Shown: in pieces, positions 17,364-26,242 of the stretch | Layout of the letters: each line of letters begins with the position of its first letter | Numbering within the stretch: the stretch's first letter is position 1 | Origin: Promethearchaeota archaeon | GTDB lineage: Archaea; Asgardarchaeota; Lokiarchaeia; Sigyniarchaeales; SOKP01 | Direction of reading: 5' to 3' | DNA: 64,000 bases | Assembly: GCA_029838195.1 (NCBI GenBank) | Contig: JALGVJ010000024.1 | Coordinates: forward strand, 1 to 64,000 | Notes under the pieces: model-generated | The model's database searches: none | Told to the model about the DNA's origin: nothing | What the model saw: only the letters and a program-made list of their open reading frames with translations | Translations under genes and position numbers: made by a program

Positions 17364-17954
17364 ATGACCCATACTTTACATAGAAGAGGAACCGTGGAAA
17401 ATTTAAAAAGAGATTATGTCATTCTTGCTATGTTGGCGAGAGGAATCAATGACCGTGATCCCGAGGCAAAACAAAATTTATATGAAATTGGAAAGATTTT
17501 CAAGCAACATGGACCTGAAAATATCATCACGGAAAATGTGTGGAAAATCTCTACGGTAATTACTGCTTCTTTTAAGGATATAGAAACCGTGAAAAGGATT
17601 TTGAAAATTCTAAAGGAGAAAAAATTCGGGATTTCCATCGTGGTCTCCGGTTTAATTTCTGAAATAAAACGAGTTGCTTCGGAGCTAGGACTTTCCCCGC
17701 ATACGGGACATTTCTCTTTAGGAGTCTTTGGTAAAAAAGATTTATTACCCGAGGAAAAGGTTTTAGAGATAACTACCATGTGCGGACATCATTGTGTATC
17801 ACCCCAATCCGTAAAATATCATGCTAATTTAATAAAAAATAACAAGATTTCTCTCGAAAAAGCAGTTGAAAAATTGGCAAAACCGTGTGTCTGCGGAATA
17901 ACGAATAAAAGCAGGATACGAGAAATCTTGGAGCGAATCCTTCAAGAAAATTAA
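17364..17954 (+). CDS. Conserved protein with C-terminal Cys pairs (196 aa), operon partner of ferredoxin and ADH
   Basis: It starts MTHTLHRRGTVENLKRDYV, a distinctive opening, with GAGGTGG 10 nt before the ATG. Residues ~135-150 hold MCGHHC, and ~173 holds CVCG, so four cysteines and two histidines could bind a metal or cluster. Middle segments alternate helix and strand (ISTVITASFKDIETVKRIL). I do not recognise a named family. Tight linkage to the ferredoxin-domain gene (19 bp) and the Zn-dehydrogenase (24 bp) suggests a joint function. Confidence 0.7.
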   Translation: MTHTLHRRGTVENLKRDYVILAMLARGINDRDPEAKQNLYEIGKIFKQHGPENIITENVWKISTVITASFKDIETVKRILKILKEKKFGISIVVSGLISEIKRVASELGLSPHTGHFSLGVFGKKDLLPEEKVLEITTMCGHHCVSPQSVKYHANLIKNNKISLEKAVEKLAKPCVCGITNKSRIREILERILQEN

Positions 17955-17978
17955 AATTAAAAGGAGGTCAGATTTACC

Positions 17979-19019
17979 ATTAAGGTCGCAAAATATTACA
18001 GCAATAAAGATATCAGAATAGATGAAATTGAAAAGCCTAAAATAAGGTCCGATGAATTTCTCGTGAAAGTTAAGGCCTCTGGAATCTGTGGCTCGGATAT
18101 TTTAGAATATTATCGCTTTGCAAAAATGAAAAAATTGAACGTGGATCATCTCATCCTCGGCCATGAGATCGCCGGAGATGTAGTCGAAGTTGGACAGGAA
18201 ATTAAAAACGTGAAAATCGGAGATAGAGTATTCGTATCTCATCACGTTCCTTGCGATGAATGTCATTATTGCCATTTAGGGCATCACACCGCTTGTCACT
18301 TGCTCCATTCGACCAATTTTGATCCGGGAGGTTTTGCGGAATTCGTGAGAGTGCCTCACGTAAACATCGAGAAGAAGGGCGTTTACGTTTTGGATGATAC
18401 TGTACGTTATGAGCAAGCAGTATTTATTGAACCCTTAGGATGCGTCTGTCGTGCTCAAAGCCTTGCTAAAATTACTAAAGGACAAACACTTCTAATTTTA
18501 GGGAGCGGAGTTTCGGGATTGCTGCACTTGAAATTAGCCAAGGCCAAAGGCTTGGAGACAATCATCACGACGGATATTAGTGAATATCGATTAAAACAAG
18601 CAAGAAGATTAGGAGCAACTCTTGCACTTAAGGCAACTGAAGACATCAAGATGAAGATTAAGAAAATAAATGATGATCGGATGCCGGATTGCATTATTGT
18701 ATGCACCGGCGCACTTCCCGCTGCAAAGCAGGCATTAGATTGTGCCGGTCCTGGCTCCACTATTATATTTTTTGCAGTTCCCCCACCCGGCGTCAATCTC
18801 GAAATCCCTATAAATGATTATTGGCGTAATGAGATTACAATCATGACCTCATACGGTGCAGCTCCCGCTAATTTAGACGAATCATATGAATGGATCAAAT
18901 CAAAAAGAATTGAAGTGGAAGATCTTATTTCCCATCGATTTCCTCTTGAAAGAGCTCAAGAAGCTTTTAAAGTGGTGTGTGAAGCAGATCGATCCATGAA
19001 AGTGATTTTAGAACCTTAA
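17979..19019 (+). CDS. Zinc-dependent alcohol/polyol dehydrogenase (MDR family), ATT start
   Basis: Re-started upstream of the track call: codons from ATT at 17979 encode (M)KVAKYYSNKDIRIDEIEKP, the normal MDR N-terminus, and GGAGGT ends 10 nt before it. No ATG, GTG or TTG is available there. The 346-aa protein has the catalytic Zn region GICGSD and GHEIAG. Its structural Zn Cys set is CDECHYCHLGHHTAC, the Rossmann motif is GSGVSG, and an Asp follows (TTDIS) that favours NAD(H). It resembles sorbitol/threonine-type dehydrogenases. It is third in the operon after the ferredoxin-domain and Cys-pair proteins. Substrate unknown. Confidence 0.87.
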   Translation: MKVAKYYSNKDIRIDEIEKPKIRSDEFLVKVKASGICGSDILEYYRFAKMKKLNVDHLILGHEIAGDVVEVGQEIKNVKIGDRVFVSHHVPCDECHYCHLGHHTACHLLHSTNFDPGGFAEFVRVPHVNIEKKGVYVLDDTVRYEQAVFIEPLGCVCRAQSLAKITKGQTLLILGSGVSGLLHLKLAKAKGLETIITTDISEYRLKQARRLGATLALKATEDIKMKIKKINDDRMPDCIIVCTGALPAAKQALDCAGPGSTIIFFAVPPPGVNLEIPINDYWRNEITIMTSYGAAPANLDESYEWIKSKRIEVEDLISHRFPLERAQEAFKVVCEADRSMKVILEP

Positions 19020-19054
19020 AGTTAAAGAACGGTAAAAATCTTATACCGCTAAAA

Positions 19055-19096
19055 CAAAATCAAGGTTATAGTAATCAAAATCAAGGTTATAGTAAT
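19055..19096. repeat. Perfect 2 x 21-bp tandem repeat
   Basis: The unit CAAAATCAAGGTTATAGTAAT plus its exact copy lies directly 3' of the alcohol dehydrogenase. Two copies are too few for a satellite; slippage or a protein/RNA site are both possible. Confidence 0.85.
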
Positions 19097-19523
19097 CATT
19101 TAAGGATCATTAAAATTAAAAAAATGATTTGATACCTTTTTTTTCAATTAAATAAAACCCAATCATCCATTCAATAAATTTAATTCATGAAAATATCATC
19201 ATGAGGATCATTTCTCATTAAGATTATTAATCCAATGCTTTTTGCATTTTTCTTATTAATTAATTTTCCATTTGAATAAGAACGAGTTAATAGAAAGATT
19301 GTTTTAAGTTTTTCTTCTTATAAACGGGAATTTAACTACTTATCGTGAAAATATTTAACATGCGTAGTGAAAAAGCTAAATATTTTATTATATATGGAGA
19401 CTAGAACAATTAAATACCTCTTCATCCTAAGATTTTTAATTTTTTTTTAAAAGTATGAAAAATTAGTATAAGTTTAAGAGTTTGGTTTAAGCATGGATTT
19501 TTAGTATATTAACGGCGGAATCG
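19097..19523. other. Intergenic, nothing recognised
   Basis: AT-rich spacer between convergent genes with several T tracts. No ORF, RNA or further repeat was seen. Confidence 0.4.
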
Positions 19524-20486
19524 CTATTTTTGTCGGTCTCGTCTCCATTCTAAATGCTTTTTTATCATCCATTCTTCCCATAGGGTATAAATTTCCAATA
19601 AAAAATCTTTCATTTTTCTTTTAGGGAAAAAGATATCCTGTTTTAATAATTCTCCTATAAGTTCTTCCCCTGTATTTATCTTTGGATTTATGTTTTTAAG
19701 GGCATGCTCGATTTTTGCATGATTTTCTCCGATTTTTTTTCTCATGTATTTAAATGGCGTGAGATCTGGATGGTTGACAATATAAGAGTGGCTTGACGTC
19801 AAATATCTTGCATTTTGTAGAAAAATTTTCTCGCATCTGTCTATGTCTAAAAGATATTGAGAAATAGAGCATTCTTTAAAACCGTACCACGGACCAAATC
19901 CTTCTTTTCCGGGATTCTTCATGTCAAATCCAAGGCAGCTCACGTGAAGTATCTTCTCTTCGGGTAAAAAAAATCCAACGTGAGATTTTGAATGCCCTTT
20001 TAATGGAATGGTTTCTATTTTATAACCATCAAAATCTAACACATCTCCCGGTTCAAACGTGTTAACTTTTTTACATTTTTCGTAGCCGTTGATTTTTCCA
20101 AACTGCCTGATTACGGAAAAATCTAACTTGTCATTAAATCCAAAACTCTCATAAAAATGTTTCAAATCTGTTAGACAAGAATTTTCTGGATGCGGAGCCC
20201 AAATTTTAGTACCTAATTCTTCCCACGCATGAACATGGGCAATATGGTCCATGTGTCCGTGGCTGCACACGTAATTTTTAATTGACTCCACTTGCTTTAC
20301 CAAGGCTCTAACATGGATGGGTTCAATATTCGCGTCTAATATAATGGCATTTCTATTATTTTCTTTATTCGGCAAAATAAGCAAGCCATCACAGCAAGAA
20401 AAATAGAAAGGAGGCCTCTTCTGATGAATGAGTAATATTCCTTGCGAAACGGGTGTTATTTGAAGACCCTCCACGTGAATTTTCAT
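19524..20486 (-). CDS. Metallo-beta-lactamase-fold hydrolase
   Basis: 320 aa. The di-metal motif SHGHMDH lies at about residue 95. Further ligands come in GHSKSHVGFF and in the later Asp/His (HVSCLGFD, SSHSYIVNH), as in the MBL superfamily. The substrate class (thioester, phosphodiester, lactone) is not decidable. No signal peptide, so cytosolic. It stands alone, with the inverted-repeat element just upstream of its promoter. Confidence 0.85.
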   Translation of the reverse strand: MKIHVEGLQITPVSQGILLIHQKRPPFYFSCCDGLLILPNKENNRNAIILDANIEPIHVRALVKQVESIKNYVCSHGHMDHIAHVHAWEELGTKIWAPHPENSCLTDLKHFYESFGFNDKLDFSVIRQFGKINGYEKCKKVNTFEPGDVLDFDGYKIETIPLKGHSKSHVGFFLPEEKILHVSCLGFDMKNPGKEGFGPWYGFKECSISQYLLDIDRCEKIFLQNARYLTSSHSYIVNHPDLTPFKYMRKKIGENHAKIEHALKNINPKINTGEELIGELLKQDIFFPKRKMKDFLLEIYTLWEEWMIKKHLEWRRDRQK

Positions 20487-20601
20487 GTTATTAGAGAATT
20501 TATTATCATATTCTTGCGTAAAATAACATGAACTAGTAAATGAAATTTTAGATCATTTAAATGAAAGAATACAATTTATATAATGTCCAAAAAAAAATAT
20601 G

Positions 20602-20942
20602 AGGTAGCAAATTAATCTTACCTCCGACTAAATTGCGCCCCCGCCTTTTTTTGCTTTTTGTCGAACATGCTTATTCACATACACGTCAAATTCCCTGTAT
20701 TGCTTGCTTCTTGCCCGACCAATAGCGCTTATTTCCCGCATGGCAGCGCTTAATTGGTTTCTTAGCTGTCTTATTACTTCTTCAGGATATTGGAAGATTA
20801 TATCCGATGCCGGCTCGTCCCGTTCACAATTTTTCGATTCATTAATATATTTATAATGGATCGTCATGTTTTTTCAACTTTTTGGTGGTTTTGTCGCCAA
20901 TCTTAAAGCTGGAGCGTGGTAACTGAGATTAATTTGCTACCT
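20602..20942. mobile_element. 341-bp element bounded by perfect 17-bp inverted repeats
   Basis: AGGTAGCAAATTAATCT at 20602-20618 is exactly mirrored by AGATTAATTTGCTACCT at 20926-20942. The enclosed DNA is visibly richer in G/C than its surroundings and holds one ORF (79 aa). The flanks read TATG outside the left end and TATA outside the right end; no clear target duplication is seen. It could be a MITE-like element with a passenger ORF, or a transcript closed by a 17-bp stem. Confidence 0.5.
20628..20867 (-). CDS. 79-aa protein inside the inverted-repeat element
   Basis: MTIHYKYINESKNCERDEPA is followed by the amphipathic helix EEVIRQLRNQLSAAMREISAI and a strongly basic end (RQKAKKGGGAI), suggesting a small helical nucleic-acid-binding or regulatory protein. 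Its codon use is richer in G/C than its neighbours. No SD is evident. The family is not recognised. It is the only ORF in the 341-bp element. Confidence 0.5.
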   Translation of the reverse strand: MTIHYKYINESKNCERDEPASDIIFQYPEEVIRQLRNQLSAAMREISAIGRARSKQYREFDVYVNKHVRQKAKKGGGAI

Positions 20943-20972
20943 TATAAAAAAAAAAGAAAAAATAATGAACAC

Positions 20973-21079
20973 ATCATTCCTTATCTTGAGCTTGTAAATA
21001 CGTTTTAAATTCGTCATATAATTCATGCATTTTTATTTTCTATTTTAAGTTTATTATACTTGAAAATAAGATCTCTCAT
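20973..21079 (-). pseudogene. Small coding fragment (about 34 aa) with a homopolymer frameshift
   Basis: MRDLIFKYNKLKIENK reads from an ATG at 21079; removing one A from a run of five continues it as MHELYDEFKTYLQAQDKE to a TGA at 20973. Both parts are charged and helical, like the end of a coiled-coil protein. No start motif or family is recognised. It may be what is left of a gene displaced by the adjacent inverted-repeat element. Confidence 0.3.
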
Positions 21080-21289
21080 TTTAATATTCTATTTATAAAT
21101 TACAAATTCTATTTTTCGCCAGCCATAGCATCATTCATGAGTTCTTTCAAATAAATTGATCTAGAAATGACTCTTGGCTAATCATTAAAATAAAAAAAAA
21201 ATTCTTCTTGCTTTTTAAACCGTTTCTAGTATTTTAAAAATAAGATAAGAAAATAAAAAAAATAAAAACTATTGAAAAAAAATTAATTT

Positions 21290-22102
21290 TTATAGCCCTT
21301 TCGGACCTTGCTCGTAAATCTCATATGCTTCATCAACAGAGGCATTTTCGTGAACAATCGCTCGGACGGCTTGAATCATGCCTATCGGACTATCTGATTG
21401 AAAAATATTTCTTCCCATATCTACGCCTACAGCTCCCTTATCAACAGCATTTTTGGACATTTGTAAGGCGTCCCGCTCCGGAATCTTCTTACCTCCTGCA
21501 ATGACAATCGGCACCGGACAAATGCTCGTTACATCTTCAAAATTATCGCAATAATAGGTTTTTACAAAGGTTGCGCCCATTTCGGCAGCTAATCTGCTTG
21601 CCATGCCCAAATAGCGCGCATCTCTTACCATATCTCGTCCTACAGCTGTAACTGCAAGTACTGGAATGCCATATTCTTGCCCCCAATTGACCAATTTCGA
21701 AAGATTCATGATGGTCTGCTTTTCATACTCTCCTCCTACGAATATTGAACACGTAATCGCCGAAACGTTCAAACGAATTGCATCCTCGATCGTTACATTA
21801 ATTTCTTCATTAGATAGTTCCTTTAACATGCTCGCACCAGCTGAAACTCTTAAAACGATGGGAATGTCCGAGTCAGGGCTCACGCAACTACGGAGCATCC
21901 CTCTCGTGAGCATGAGAGCATCAGCATACTGAAATAAAGGTTCTAAATCTCCAAAGCATTTGAGTGTACCTGGAATGTTGCCAAAATATTCATGAACATG
22001 CATGAATCATGCACGTTTTCCATGATCTACGGCAAGCATCACGCAACGTCCCGTTTTAGGCTTTATAATTCTTGAAAGACGGTTTTGCATTCCCCAATCC
22101 AT
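21290..22102 (-). CDS. LsrF/DeoC-like class I aldolase or thiolase, split by a 30-nt BHB intron
   Basis: Exon 1 (22102-22019) encodes [18 protein letters not shown] and continues CVMLAVDHG. Exon 2 (21988-21290) continues [10 protein letters not shown]. Joined, they align without a gap to LsrF (FDHGYFQGP...APLFEHADVL). Other hallmarks: the Schiff-base Lys in [24 protein letters not shown] and [11 protein letters not shown]. The predicted product is 260 aa, a TIM-barrel class I aldolase/thiolase acting on a phosphorylated sugar-like substrate; DHNA-type or FbaB-like roles are possible. Between the exons lie 30 nt with an in-frame TGA (22009-22007) folded as a BHB. The track ORF (from 22003) begins inside the intron and lacks the DHG motif. 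Confidence 0.85.
21989..22018 (-). other. Candidate pre-mRNA BHB intron (30 nt) in the LsrF-like gene
   Basis: The RNA fold is complete. Outer helix AGAU/AUUU (plus GCC/GGC), central helix CAUG/CAUG, 5' bulge GA|A, 3' bulge AA|U, and intron helix AACGUGCAUG closed by loop AUU against CAUGCAUGUU (10 bp). Cutting each bulge after its second base removes exactly the 30 nt absent from the protein family and deletes the in-frame TGA. The geometry matches the tRNA-His intron at 361-396. Confidence 0.85.
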
Positions 22103-22333
22103 TATATATCAACTTCCATGATGGTAATTTAATTTCTTATTTTTTTTTAATTATTTACTTATTTCTTATCATGCGTTCTTAATTTTAGTAATTTTACTTC
22201 ATTTTAAAATCTTAAGAGAAAAAAAATTAACAAAGGCATTAAACACACGTGCCTCAAATGATTTTAAAGGCATTGTCCTGAAAAGTTCTACTCTCAATAA
22301 AGAAAGAATGAGAAGAAAAAAAATCGAGGTGAG

Positions 22334-23317
22334 TTAGAGTAATCCCAAGAATTCATGTACTCTGTTTTTGATCTTTTTTACTAAGGAGCTAGAAATTCTG
22401 TTTTGGATGTATTCTTTTATTAAATCGAAATGATATTTATTGATTTTAGAAATGTGAAGGGCTTTAGTCATTTGTTCAATAAGGTCGTTCATGTAAATCT
22501 CTTCCACGTCTTCTAGCACCTTTTTCACGTATTCTACTTCTTTTATGAATTTTTTAATTCCTTGCTGGAGAACAATTATTTGCTCATCTTCATTCATGAT
22601 ATTCAATGCTTTTTTAACGAGTTCTTCTTCAAATTTTAGAGAAGAATAATTCCAAGGAGTCTGTAAGATAATGTTATGAAGGTCAATGAGTAAAGCGTTT
22701 TTCTCTTTTAGTTTAATCTTATCATACTGAATATCTTTTAATGCTTGTGAGATCAGCTCTTCTTCAAATTTAACTGAAGAATAGTTCCATGATGTTGCTA
22801 AGATGTTGGGTTTGAAGTCAATCGGTGCACTTTTTTCTTTTGATTCGATCTTAGCATGTTGAATATCTTTTAAAACGGTTAACGGAGCAGTATCTTGAAT
22901 TGATGCGGGCAGAAATTGTTCGAAAAAGGCATTTAATTTATTGGCATCCTCGTCTGATATGTTATCTCTCATGATATAACTTGGATAATTAAAGAGTTTG
23001 GCATGAATTAAACTTAAAAAACCATAGGTGCCAAATTCATCGAGTAATGAACGGATGGTAAATTTTTTTTCAGCTCTTTCCTCTTTAACTTGAGGCGTGG
23101 GCCCCATGAAAATATCAATTTTTTCATATCCTCGTATGATACCTTTAGCATCGACGAAGACAATGAATTGATGCTCGCGACAAACGGCTCCAGCGGGAAT
23201 TTGGATTTTAATAGTTCCAAATTTCTTTTGTGAGAAAATGCGGTGAGGAACTTTAATGCTCTTAACCATTTGGCATATAGGACACGTTATCTCTAGTTCT
23301 TTAAAATCCTCTGGCAT
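22334..23317 (-). CDS. Zinc-ribbon domain protein with a 45-residue internal repeat
   Basis: 327 aa. The N-terminal ~75 residues hold CPICQ, CREH and FIVFVDAKGIIRGYEKID, a domain I associate with Lokiarchaeal paralogue families and unknown function. The middle contains two copies of a 45-aa unit: ATSWNYSSVKFEEELISQAL, then QTPWNYSSLKFEEELVKKAL. A third partial copy is suggested by a shared LKDIQHAKI/LKDIQYDKI. The C-terminus is long amphipathic helix. No membrane segments. It may be a signalling or protein-binding adaptor. Confidence 0.7.
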   Translation of the reverse strand: MPEDFKELEITCPICQMVKSIKVPHRIFSQKKFGTIKIQIPAGAVCREHQFIVFVDAKGIIRGYEKIDIFMGPTPQVKEERAEKKFTIRSLLDEFGTYGFLSLIHAKLFNYPSYIMRDNISDEDANKLNAFFEQFLPASIQDTAPLTVLKDIQHAKIESKEKSAPIDFKPNILATSWNYSSVKFEEELISQALKDIQYDKIKLKEKNALLIDLHNIILQTPWNYSSLKFEEELVKKALNIMNEDEQIIVLQQGIKKFIKEVEYVKKVLEDVEEIYMNDLIEQMTKALHISKINKYHFDLIKEYIQNRISSSLVKKIKNRVHEFLGLL

Positions 23318-23466
23318 GAAATCCCCAATTCCTATACTTTTTAAAAAATCGTGCTTTAATCAAATATATATATCTAAATTCTTAATGGTGCTACATAATT
23401 TAAAGTTATTTATTCAATAAATATTATACAAATTCCTACTATATAACTTTGATCCCTTTTTACCTC

Positions 23467-24486
23467 TCATCCTTGATGGGAGAAGAGGGATTCTATCCAT
23501 GGAATGATTTCTTTTAAAGCCTCATCGATGTATTCTTGAAAGATTAAATGTGAGGCGCCCTTTATCACGACCAATTGTCCTGGAGCGTTACTTAAACGCT
23601 CTTGTATTTCTTTCATGTAGTCCAATGAGAATAAGAAATCATGTTCGCCATTAATGATCAGGATAGGGGTAGTAATCTCTTCTATGGGTTTTGCTAGAGG
23701 CTCTTTTAACTGGGCTCTAAGAGCCGTTAATGTGTATTTCTTGGTGAGGAGTGGATCGTTCAAGAGAAATTCAATTCGCTCCGTGAATTTTGAATGTGCC
23801 AATTTTGAAAAATCTAAATAAAGGAAAACGCTAAACCTCCACGTGGGAAAGAGTCGAGCCATGAAAGGAATCAAATGAACTAAGATTCTTAATAAACCCT
23901 TAGGTTTTATGATTTTCTTGTAAGCTTTTTCGTTAAAAATGGCTGCATTATGGCATATTGCTCCTGTAATTCTAATATCATGGGCGGTAGCATAGAGCGT
24001 GGCGATTCCTCCTAAGCTTGACCCCATTAAAACGATCTTGTTTCCATGATTTTCAATTACATGATTAATAACCGCTTGAATCGTCTCCGAGAATTTTTTC
24101 ATGGTAAAATGGCCCCGCTTGCCTCCACTAAGCCCGTGCCCAATTAAATCAGGAGAAATAACGCAGTACCCTTCCTCATGCAAACGATAACAAAACTCCG
24201 CATAAAATTTGCTATATACGGCGGTGCCATGAATAAAAATAACGGTTCCTTTTACGTTCTGCGTAGGTTCATAAACATCGAGATGGATGGGCGTGCCATC
24301 GTCTAATTCAATGTATTTTTCTTGGATTACTTTTTTAATTTCATGGGGATTTTCAGAAAGAACATAATGAAACCAATAATCCGTATCCTTCACTTTTATT
24401 AACTCCTCATTTAAAGTATCAATTTTTAATAAGTCATGACAATTCTTTAATTTTAAGTCGTCCAATAGAATGGAATGTTGCCTCAT
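23467..24486 (-). CDS. Alpha/beta-fold hydrolase (monoacylglycerol lipase-like)
   Basis: 339 aa. The oxyanion/entry motif is FIHGTAVYSKFYAEF. The nucleophile elbow GSSLGG gives Ser, with Asp in INGEHDFL and His in GASHLIFQE, the triad and spacing of serine aminopeptidase S33/monoglyceride lipases. An N-terminal ~50-residue extension precedes the core. It probably hydrolyses an ester of a lipid or small acyl substrate in the cytosol. Its start codon overlaps the stop of the ABC permease (24486), so it belongs to the same transcript as the exporter genes. Confidence 0.85.
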   Translation of the reverse strand: MRQHSILLDDLKLKNCHDLLKIDTLNEELIKVKDTDYWFHYVLSENPHEIKKVIQEKYIELDDGTPIHLDVYEPTQNVKGTVIFIHGTAVYSKFYAEFCYRLHEEGYCVISPDLIGHGLSGGKRGHFTMKKFSETIQAVINHVIENHGNKIVLMGSSLGGIATLYATAHDIRITGAICHNAAIFNEKAYKKIIKPKGLLRILVHLIPFMARLFPTWRFSVFLYLDFSKLAHSKFTERIEFLLNDPLLTKKYTLTALRAQLKEPLAKPIEEITTPILIINGEHDFLFSLDYMKEIQERLSNAPGQLVVIKGASHLIFQEYIDEALKEIIPWIESLFSHQG

Positions 24487-26219
24487 TATTTAATACTTGA
24501 TTTTTCTTTTCTCGCCTTTGGAAACATGCGATTAAAGATGAGATACATGAATCCCAATTCTACCATTCCCAGTCCTAAGAGGCATGAAATGAAAAGGAGG
24601 ATCCCTTGGGTGTAATATAAAAATGCTGGAAGTAATGCGGAGAGAGAAATGAAAAGATACGTGAAAAATATTAACCCAATCCATTTTAATATCTTATGAT
24701 TGGGATGGACTTCTTCCACTACGTATTTATATTTTAATTTGCCAAAAAACTGTACTTTTAACATGAAGGAAAGCAAGATACTTGCCCAAATCAGAGGTAA
24801 ACTTGCCGGAATAAAAATGAGTAAGTTGAACAATTTAGCATTAAACAGAAAGAGTACCATTTGTAATGAAAATGAAAGGGTCAATATCATCAACATGAGA
24901 TATAATTTTGCTTTAGCTTGGTCCCGTGGATAGATGGGCAAAGCGGCTAAGAGCGTGGTTCCAGATTCTTCCATTCCTAATAAACCCGAAATGAGCATGA
25001 GAGAAATAAAAGGACTCATGAATAACAAGATCCCAAAAATGGAAATTACTCCGATCTCGCCCATCTCGTTTTGGACATTCATTAATAGCGGAACACTGAA
25101 AAAAAAAGGAAAAATCAAGGGCATGATTAAAAACATTAAAGTTTGCAAGTCTCTGGTGGCTGTTAAAAGATCTTTTTTGAGAAATGCCTTTATAGGCGTG
25201 CTTAATTCAATTTCAATCACGATGTTGCCCTTGCTTTCCTCAATGCGTTGGCTACGGGAAGCTCTGATTTCATGAGAAGTAATTGTTTTTAATGAATTTA
25301 ATGCCCTTTTATAGATTTTAATAGTGATTATCGTGAAGAAAAAGAGGCCCACAAGAGAGGAGATCCACAGCTCAATGGGCTCCTCAACGGCATAACTCAT
25401 CAGTGTAATAAAATAACCCGAAGAAAATGGAAAGGGAATTAAACTCATTAGTATATTAAACCAAGTAGACGAGAGAAGAACAAAATCCGCGTGAACAAGA
25501 ACCTCAATGGACATGAAAAAACTCTGTAAGACAAACGCAGTACCAAAAGAAATGAAAATATACCCTAACATGGAAAAAATCCTCAAGAACGCGGCCTTTT
25601 TAGAATTAATATCGCCCAAGGTCATGATTTTATTTAATTTTTCTCCCACTATCACCAGCAAACTAAAGGAGAACATGACATTCAAAATTGAAATTAATAA
25701 ACTTGAAATAAATATTATTAGATTTAAGGTTCTTAATCCCATTATGATGGGAAATACGATGATTACAGCAATCAAAGGAAGGTCGAAGCTTCTAAAAAGG
25801 GTCATGAACCCAATTTTTCTCAGTTGGTCTTTTGAAATGGGCAATGTCTCCAACCATCTAAAAGTTTCTCCGGACATCATTGCACTCACGTTAAATAGCC
25901 CTAAAAGAAAAATATATAAAAATTGGATGATAAAGGTCATGCTAAAAATAAGATTTCCAATAAATAAAATGGACATTCTTGATAGTCCCCCTTCTTTCAT
26001 CGCTTCAAACAAGTATTGATAGGAAAAGAACGGCATTAAGGGAAGAATCACTAACACCCCCGTAAGAATTAATTTTATGATAAGCAATTGATATTTGAGG
26101 GATTTTTTATGCTTATCGAATTTTTCTAAAACTCGAGCTTGATTAGCTCCCGCTGTCATGAGCTGAGAATCCAGTACGATCTCAAGAGTCGTGTATTTCG
26201 CAATGGAATACGCTTTCAT
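24486..26219 (-). CDS. ABC-2 type exporter permease
   Basis: 577 aa with about a dozen hydrophobic segments in two halves separated by a charged linker (ITSHEIRASRSQRIEESKG). It starts 23 bp after the ABC ATPase, and the hydrolase follows with overlapping codons. Such long ABC-2 permeases form a homodimer or act with one ATPase to export lipids, peptides or drugs. The cargo is not deducible. Confidence 0.82.
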   Translation of the reverse strand: MKAYSIAKYTTLEIVLDSQLMTAGANQARVLEKFDKHKKSLKYQLLIIKLILTGVLVILPLMPFFSYQYLFEAMKEGGLSRMSILFIGNLIFSMTFIIQFLYIFLLGLFNVSAMMSGETFRWLETLPISKDQLRKIGFMTLFRSFDLPLIAVIIVFPIIMGLRTLNLIIFISSLLISILNVMFSFSLLVIVGEKLNKIMTLGDINSKKAAFLRIFSMLGYIFISFGTAFVLQSFFMSIEVLVHADFVLLSSTWFNILMSLIPFPFSSGYFITLMSYAVEEPIELWISSLVGLFFFTIITIKIYKRALNSLKTITSHEIRASRSQRIEESKGNIVIEIELSTPIKAFLKKDLLTATRDLQTLMFLIMPLIFPFFFSVPLLMNVQNEMGEIGVISIFGILLFMSPFISLMLISGLLGMEESGTTLLAALPIYPRDQAKAKLYLMLMILTLSFSLQMVLFLFNAKLFNLLIFIPASLPLIWASILLSFMLKVQFFGKLKYKYVVEEVHPNHKILKWIGLIFFTYLFISLSALLPAFLYYTQGILLFISCLLGLGMVELGFMYLIFNRMFPKARKEKSSIK

Positions 26220-26242
26220 TAGAAGACCATTCTAAACCATGA

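Noticed and set aside
22007-22009. The in-frame TGA in the LsrF-like gene as a selenocysteine codon (some Lokiarchaea use Sec)
   Set aside because: The residues around it (GKRA-x-FMHVHE) are not conserved in the family, the whole 30-nt block is extra, and a complete BHB fold explains it better.
21989-22018. Programmed ribosomal bypassing over the 30-nt hairpin
   Set aside because: Take-off codon GGA and the codon before resumption (GAA) do not match, while BHB cut sites coincide exactly with the boundaries.
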